From NCBI GenBank assembly GCA_016712345.1, contig JADJRH010000001.1, forward strand, positions 2,852,001 to 2,916,000: a DNA stretch of 64,000 bases. Reading direction: 5' to 3'. The notes beneath the pieces were generated by a model. The model had not been told where the DNA came from. It worked only from the letters and a program-made list of their open reading frames with translations, and did no database searches. This DNA is from Polyangiaceae bacterium. GTDB lineage: Bacteria > Myxococcota_A > Polyangia > Polyangiales > Polyangiaceae. Shown one piece after another: positions 61,756 through 64,000 of this stretch; position 1 is the stretch's first letter, and each line of letters begins with the position of its first letter. The translations under genes were made by a program, and so were the position numbers.

Positions 61756-62324
61756 GTCCGCTCACCAAACACAACCAAGTTGACCTTCCAACCGCGGAAC
61801 CGATTTCGTCGCCGCGTCCAAATCTGACCCTGGCCGATCTACCCGCGCACGATGCCCAAGTGACGCTCACGTCGGGTCGGCGGGTTGAACTTTCAGCCCG
61901 CGAAGAGGGTGACCACCTGACAGTGCGCAGCCCTCAAGGCAACGTGGTGCTCCACGTCGTCATGACGGATCGCGGCCCCGTCCTTTCGTTTGAAGCGGCG
62001 GACATAGCGTTGTCGGCTACACGGCAGTTGACCCTTACCGCTGAGTCAATCGCGGTGAACGCGCAGCGCGATCTGACCATGACGGTCGAGGGCAACATGA
62101 CTCAAACCGTGACGGGCACACGCCATACTCGCGTGACTGGGGCCGAACGGCTTGAGGCCGCGGCGGTAGAAATTCAGGCCAACGAGGCCAACGTGGCTGT
62201 TCGGGCGGCAGGACACATTGCCTTGGACGGCGCCCACATCGGTCTGAATGACGATCCATGCCCAACGCCGTTTGAATGGAGCGCCATTGCTGAGGACCGC
62301 AGTGAACAAGAAACGGAAGGCTGA
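61752..62324 (+). CDS. Beta-helix spike-tip-like protein (DUF3540/gp5-like)
   Basis: The product has 190 residues. After an N-terminal linker, the sequence is a regular run of short strands (VTLTSGRRVELSAREEGDHL, ADIALSATRQLTLTAESIAV, NAQRDLTMTVEGNMTQTVTG) like the repetitive needle of VgrG, followed by HIALDGAHIGLNDDPC. This matches spike-extension proteins of the DUF3540/gp5-C type found with T6SS. It probably sits on or beside the VgrG needle. Confidence 0.75.
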   Translation: MSPLTKHNQVDLPTAEPISSPRPNLTLADLPAHDAQVTLTSGRRVELSAREEGDHLTVRSPQGNVVLHVVMTDRGPVLSFEAADIALSATRQLTLTAESIAVNAQRDLTMTVEGNMTQTVTGTRHTRVTGAERLEAAAVEIQANEANVAVRAAGHIALDGAHIGLNDDPCPTPFEWSAIAEDRSEQETEG

Positions 62325-62327
62325 GCC

Positions 62328-63266
62328 ATGGAGATCTTACAAGCTGAGTTAGAAAAGCTGAGCGATGATGGCAAACCTCCCATGGCGTGGGCGCGATTTC
62401 TTGAAGTGGCGCCACCCCTTTCTAAATTGCCGTTGGACGAACGGTTGGACCGGTTGGAAAAGCTCGGCATCGAACACGAACAGTGGAGCCGGGCAGAAAA
62501 GTATTGGATCGTGACGTTTGCCCTCGACTTGGCCCAGGGCAAAACCGCTCGGGCAGAAGAGTATGGTCGCCGGTGCGCAGAACAAAAGTCAAACGAGCCC
62601 GGCCTTCCAAGCGAGTTGACTCCTGACACCGCGCCGCAAGTCGACCGTGAACCTACCGATCCCGAGCCGTTTCCCGCGGGCCTCACGGCGCCCGCGTCAG
62701 GTGTTCAACCACCCATTTCTGACGTGCGTCCAGCCGCACCCGCGCCTGTCGCAGTGCCCAGCTTTCTTCGAGAAAGCCCCCGACAGCAAGCCCCCGCACG
62801 CGCCTGGGCTCCACCGCCAACGGCTACGGTCATTGCCGAAAAGACGCAGCAGAGCATGCCAGCCAATCGAGCGCCGGTGGTGCCGTTCGGTGCGCAGCAG
62901 TCTCCTGAATTTGCCGCGCGGCTGGCCGGCCCGGCGATTCGACATCAACCGGCGCCGCCCAAGCCGATGGCAGACATGACGCAGCTCCCCATCGCCGATG
63001 CCGCAAAACCCGCTCTACCTTTTGCCGGCACCGACATGACAATGGAGCAGCACGCCGAGTTGAGTGCCGAGTTGAGCGCAGGGGTAGACGCTACCCAGCG
63101 GGCCGCTTTGTTTGCTCAATATGGCATTACCTCTCCCATGGCACTGGCCACGTTGAGTGCGCAATGGCAGGCGCGGTTGAATGCTGATCCTGACCTGACA
63201 AAGCGTTGGCAGGCGCACTACAAGCAACACCGCGACAAAATGCGCGAACGTGCCACGCGAAAATAA
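62328..63266 (+). CDS. T6SS-associated accessory protein
   Basis: The product has 312 residues, starting 3 bp after the previous stop. The N-terminal 90 residues are helical (LPLDERLDRLEKLGIEHEQW, then SRAEKYWIVTFALDLAQGK). A long Pro/Ala/Thr linker (about 100-235) leads to a C-terminal helical repeat pair (DATQRAALFAQYGITSPMAL, ATLSAQWQARLNADPDLTKR, WQAHYKQHRDK) seen in myxobacterial proteins next to VgrG/DUF2169 genes. Soluble; role as adaptor or regulator inferred from context. Confidence 0.6.
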   Translation: MEILQAELEKLSDDGKPPMAWARFLEVAPPLSKLPLDERLDRLEKLGIEHEQWSRAEKYWIVTFALDLAQGKTARAEEYGRRCAEQKSNEPGLPSELTPDTAPQVDREPTDPEPFPAGLTAPASGVQPPISDVRPAAPAPVAVPSFLRESPRQQAPARAWAPPPTATVIAEKTQQSMPANRAPVVPFGAQQSPEFAARLAGPAIRHQPAPPKPMADMTQLPIADAAKPALPFAGTDMTMEQHAELSAELSAGVDATQRAALFAQYGITSPMALATLSAQWQARLNADPDLTKRWQAHYKQHRDKMRERATRK

Positions 63267-63289
63267 TGTTTAGAAAAAGAACAGAGCTG

Positions 63290-63320
63290 GCCGGATTTTT
63301 TCGGAGGCGGCGGGGATAGT
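63290..63320 (+). promoter_or_regulatory. T6SS-island promoter motif P3
   Basis: GCCGGATTTTTT starts at 63,290 and GGGATAG at 63,313, again 23 bases later. It points at the PP2C gene. Together with P1 and P2 the shared core is GGATTTT-N13-GGGATAG. Confidence 0.7.
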
Positions 63321-63436
63321 AGAAAAGCGGGGATAAATCTCGCCGGTAGAGAGCGCGCGCGGCGCTCGTACGCCGGAGGTTTGTCTTCATCAGATCTTAC
63401 CCGCTTGGCTTTGGAACTTGTTCGTGGGGAGCGCTT

Positions 63437-63544
63437 ATGAACAACGGCGGCTCGATATGCCGCCGAAAAGCGGTTGGATGGGTAGCCCATGCGGCTTTCC
63501 AAAACCAACTTGTTGAAATGGGTAGACCGGTGAGGGAACAATGA
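63437..63544 (+). CDS. Possible 35-residue leader peptide
   Basis: An ATG at 63,437 behind GGGGAGCG opens a frame of 35 codons (MNNGGSICRRKAVGWVAHAA...) whose TGA overlaps the ATG of the PP2C gene (ATGA). It lies downstream of motif P3. The coupling and ribosome site are suggestive, but the peptide matches nothing known and could be chance. Confidence 0.3.
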   Translation: MNNGGSICRRKAVGWVAHAAFQNQLVEMGRPVREQ

Positions 63545-64000
63545 ACGAAGTGACACCCACCGAGCCTCAACGGGCTCATAGTTCCGCCGAATCAAGGCCG
63601 GGATTTTTCGCCGCAGGAGTCACGCACCGTGGAAGCGTGCGCGGTTCCAACGAGGACGCATTCAAGATTCATCGTGACACGCAATTTGCAGCCGTCGCCG
63701 ACGGGGTATCGGGCAACCAGGGTGGAGCCATTGCCGCACGCACCGCACTCGACGCGTTATGTCAGGCACTCGCCGACGAGGTGAGACGGACTGGAGAACC
63801 GGCGGAGTTTGATCTGTTTCGAGCCGAACGAATGTTTCGTGCGGCCATTGAGTTTGCGCGAAACCGAGTACAAGAAACCGGAAGTCGGTTTGGAATGTTG
63901 CAAATGGCTTGCACGCTTGCAGCGGTCTGGTTTGTTGCGGATCATGCCATCATTGCACATGTGGGCGACTCACGCGTGTATCGGTTGCGCAACTCCATTC
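63541..64000 (+). CDS. PP2C-family Ser/Thr phosphatase (3' end outside window)
   Basis: The frame is open from the ATG at 63,541 to the window end (153 codons). Residues about 25-40 read VTHRGSVRGSNEDAFK, then AAVADGVSGNQGGA (the metal-binding Asp-Gly) and AHVGDSRVYRLR, the standard PP2C/Stp1 motifs. A PP2C phosphatase next to T6SS genes usually reverses PpkA-type phosphorylation that triggers secretion. The kinase partner would be downstream. It is controlled by motif P3 if that motif is a real promoter. Confidence 0.92.
   Translation, partial: MNEVTPTEPQRAHSSAESRPGFFAAGVTHRGSVRGSNEDAFKIHRDTQFAAVADGVSGNQGGAIAARTALDALCQALADEVRRTGEPAEFDLFRAERMFRAAIEFARNRVQETGSRFGMLQMACTLAAVWFVADHAIIAHVGDSRVYRLRNSI

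Noticed and set aside
1..64000. CRISPR array
   Set aside because: No evenly spaced direct repeats with unique spacers of 25-45 bp were seen. The 63-bp tandem repeat has no variable spacers.
1..64000. tRNA or rRNA genes
   Set aside because: No stretch with recognisable rRNA sequence or tRNA T-loop plus CCA-type end was noticed. A covariance search would be needed to be certain.

Overview
The window looks like a chromosomal segment of a GC-rich, predatory-type deltaproteobacterium (Myxococcota, probably a polyangial/sorangial lineage). The evidence is a 1318-residue Ser/Thr kinase fused to AAA and TPR modules, many lipoproteins with Gly/Ala/Pro-rich linkers after the lipobox, a PilF-RodZ-RecO run, and a type VI secretion (T6SS) island with DUF2169 and PAAR-like partners. 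No rRNA, tRNA, CRISPR array or complete transposon was recognised. The species cannot be named from the sequence.

Bases 1 to about 25,000 are an accessory region. It starts with a truncated OLD-like ATPase/TOPRIM nuclease. It then holds two TIR-domain genes (one fused to a sigma-70 region 2), an overlapping three-gene operon whose first product resembles Tse2-type toxins, a sigma factor, a giant kinase, an intact Phd/PIN toxin-antitoxin pair, and many broken toxin-antitoxin remnants (PIN, MNT/HEPN, MazF, zeta with its frameshifted antitoxin, two VapB relics, an orphan addiction-module antitoxin). Several plus-strand genes or operons are followed within about 60 bp by imperfect palindromes resembling integron attC sites, two of them overlapping the stop codon. 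No integrase gene is present, so this may be an eroded integrase-less cassette array. Dispersed repeats flank both TIR genes. The region ends with a PI-PLC-like enzyme, a serine hydrolase, a Tat-exported cupredoxin-like protein and a small lipoprotein.

Bases 25,000 to 54,000 look like ordinary chromosome: lipase-like hydrolase, family-5 uracil-DNA glycosylase, monothiol glutaredoxin, large lipoproteins, UspA, a ParE-type pair, a Rob-like AraC regulator, aspartate-semialdehyde dehydrogenase, DUF2237, biotin carboxylase, PilF-like and RodZ-like proteins, RecO and a PEGA protein. This part is strongly enriched in the 8-bp palindrome GTGTACAC, with a dense cluster at 52,797-53,003. It also contains large perfect palindromes, two of them inside a coding region, and one esterase lipoprotein whose hydrolase fold appears circularly permuted.

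Bases 54,200 to 64,000 are a T6SS spike/effector island: sigma factor, two paralogous small proteins, VgrG, two DUF2169 proteins, a PAAR-like protein, a membrane protein, a beta-helix spike-tip-like protein, an accessory protein and the start of a PP2C phosphatase. Three copies of one promoter-like motif (GGATTTT-N13-GGGATAG, identical spacing) lie in this island and nowhere else that I noticed, suggesting a dedicated sigma regulon.
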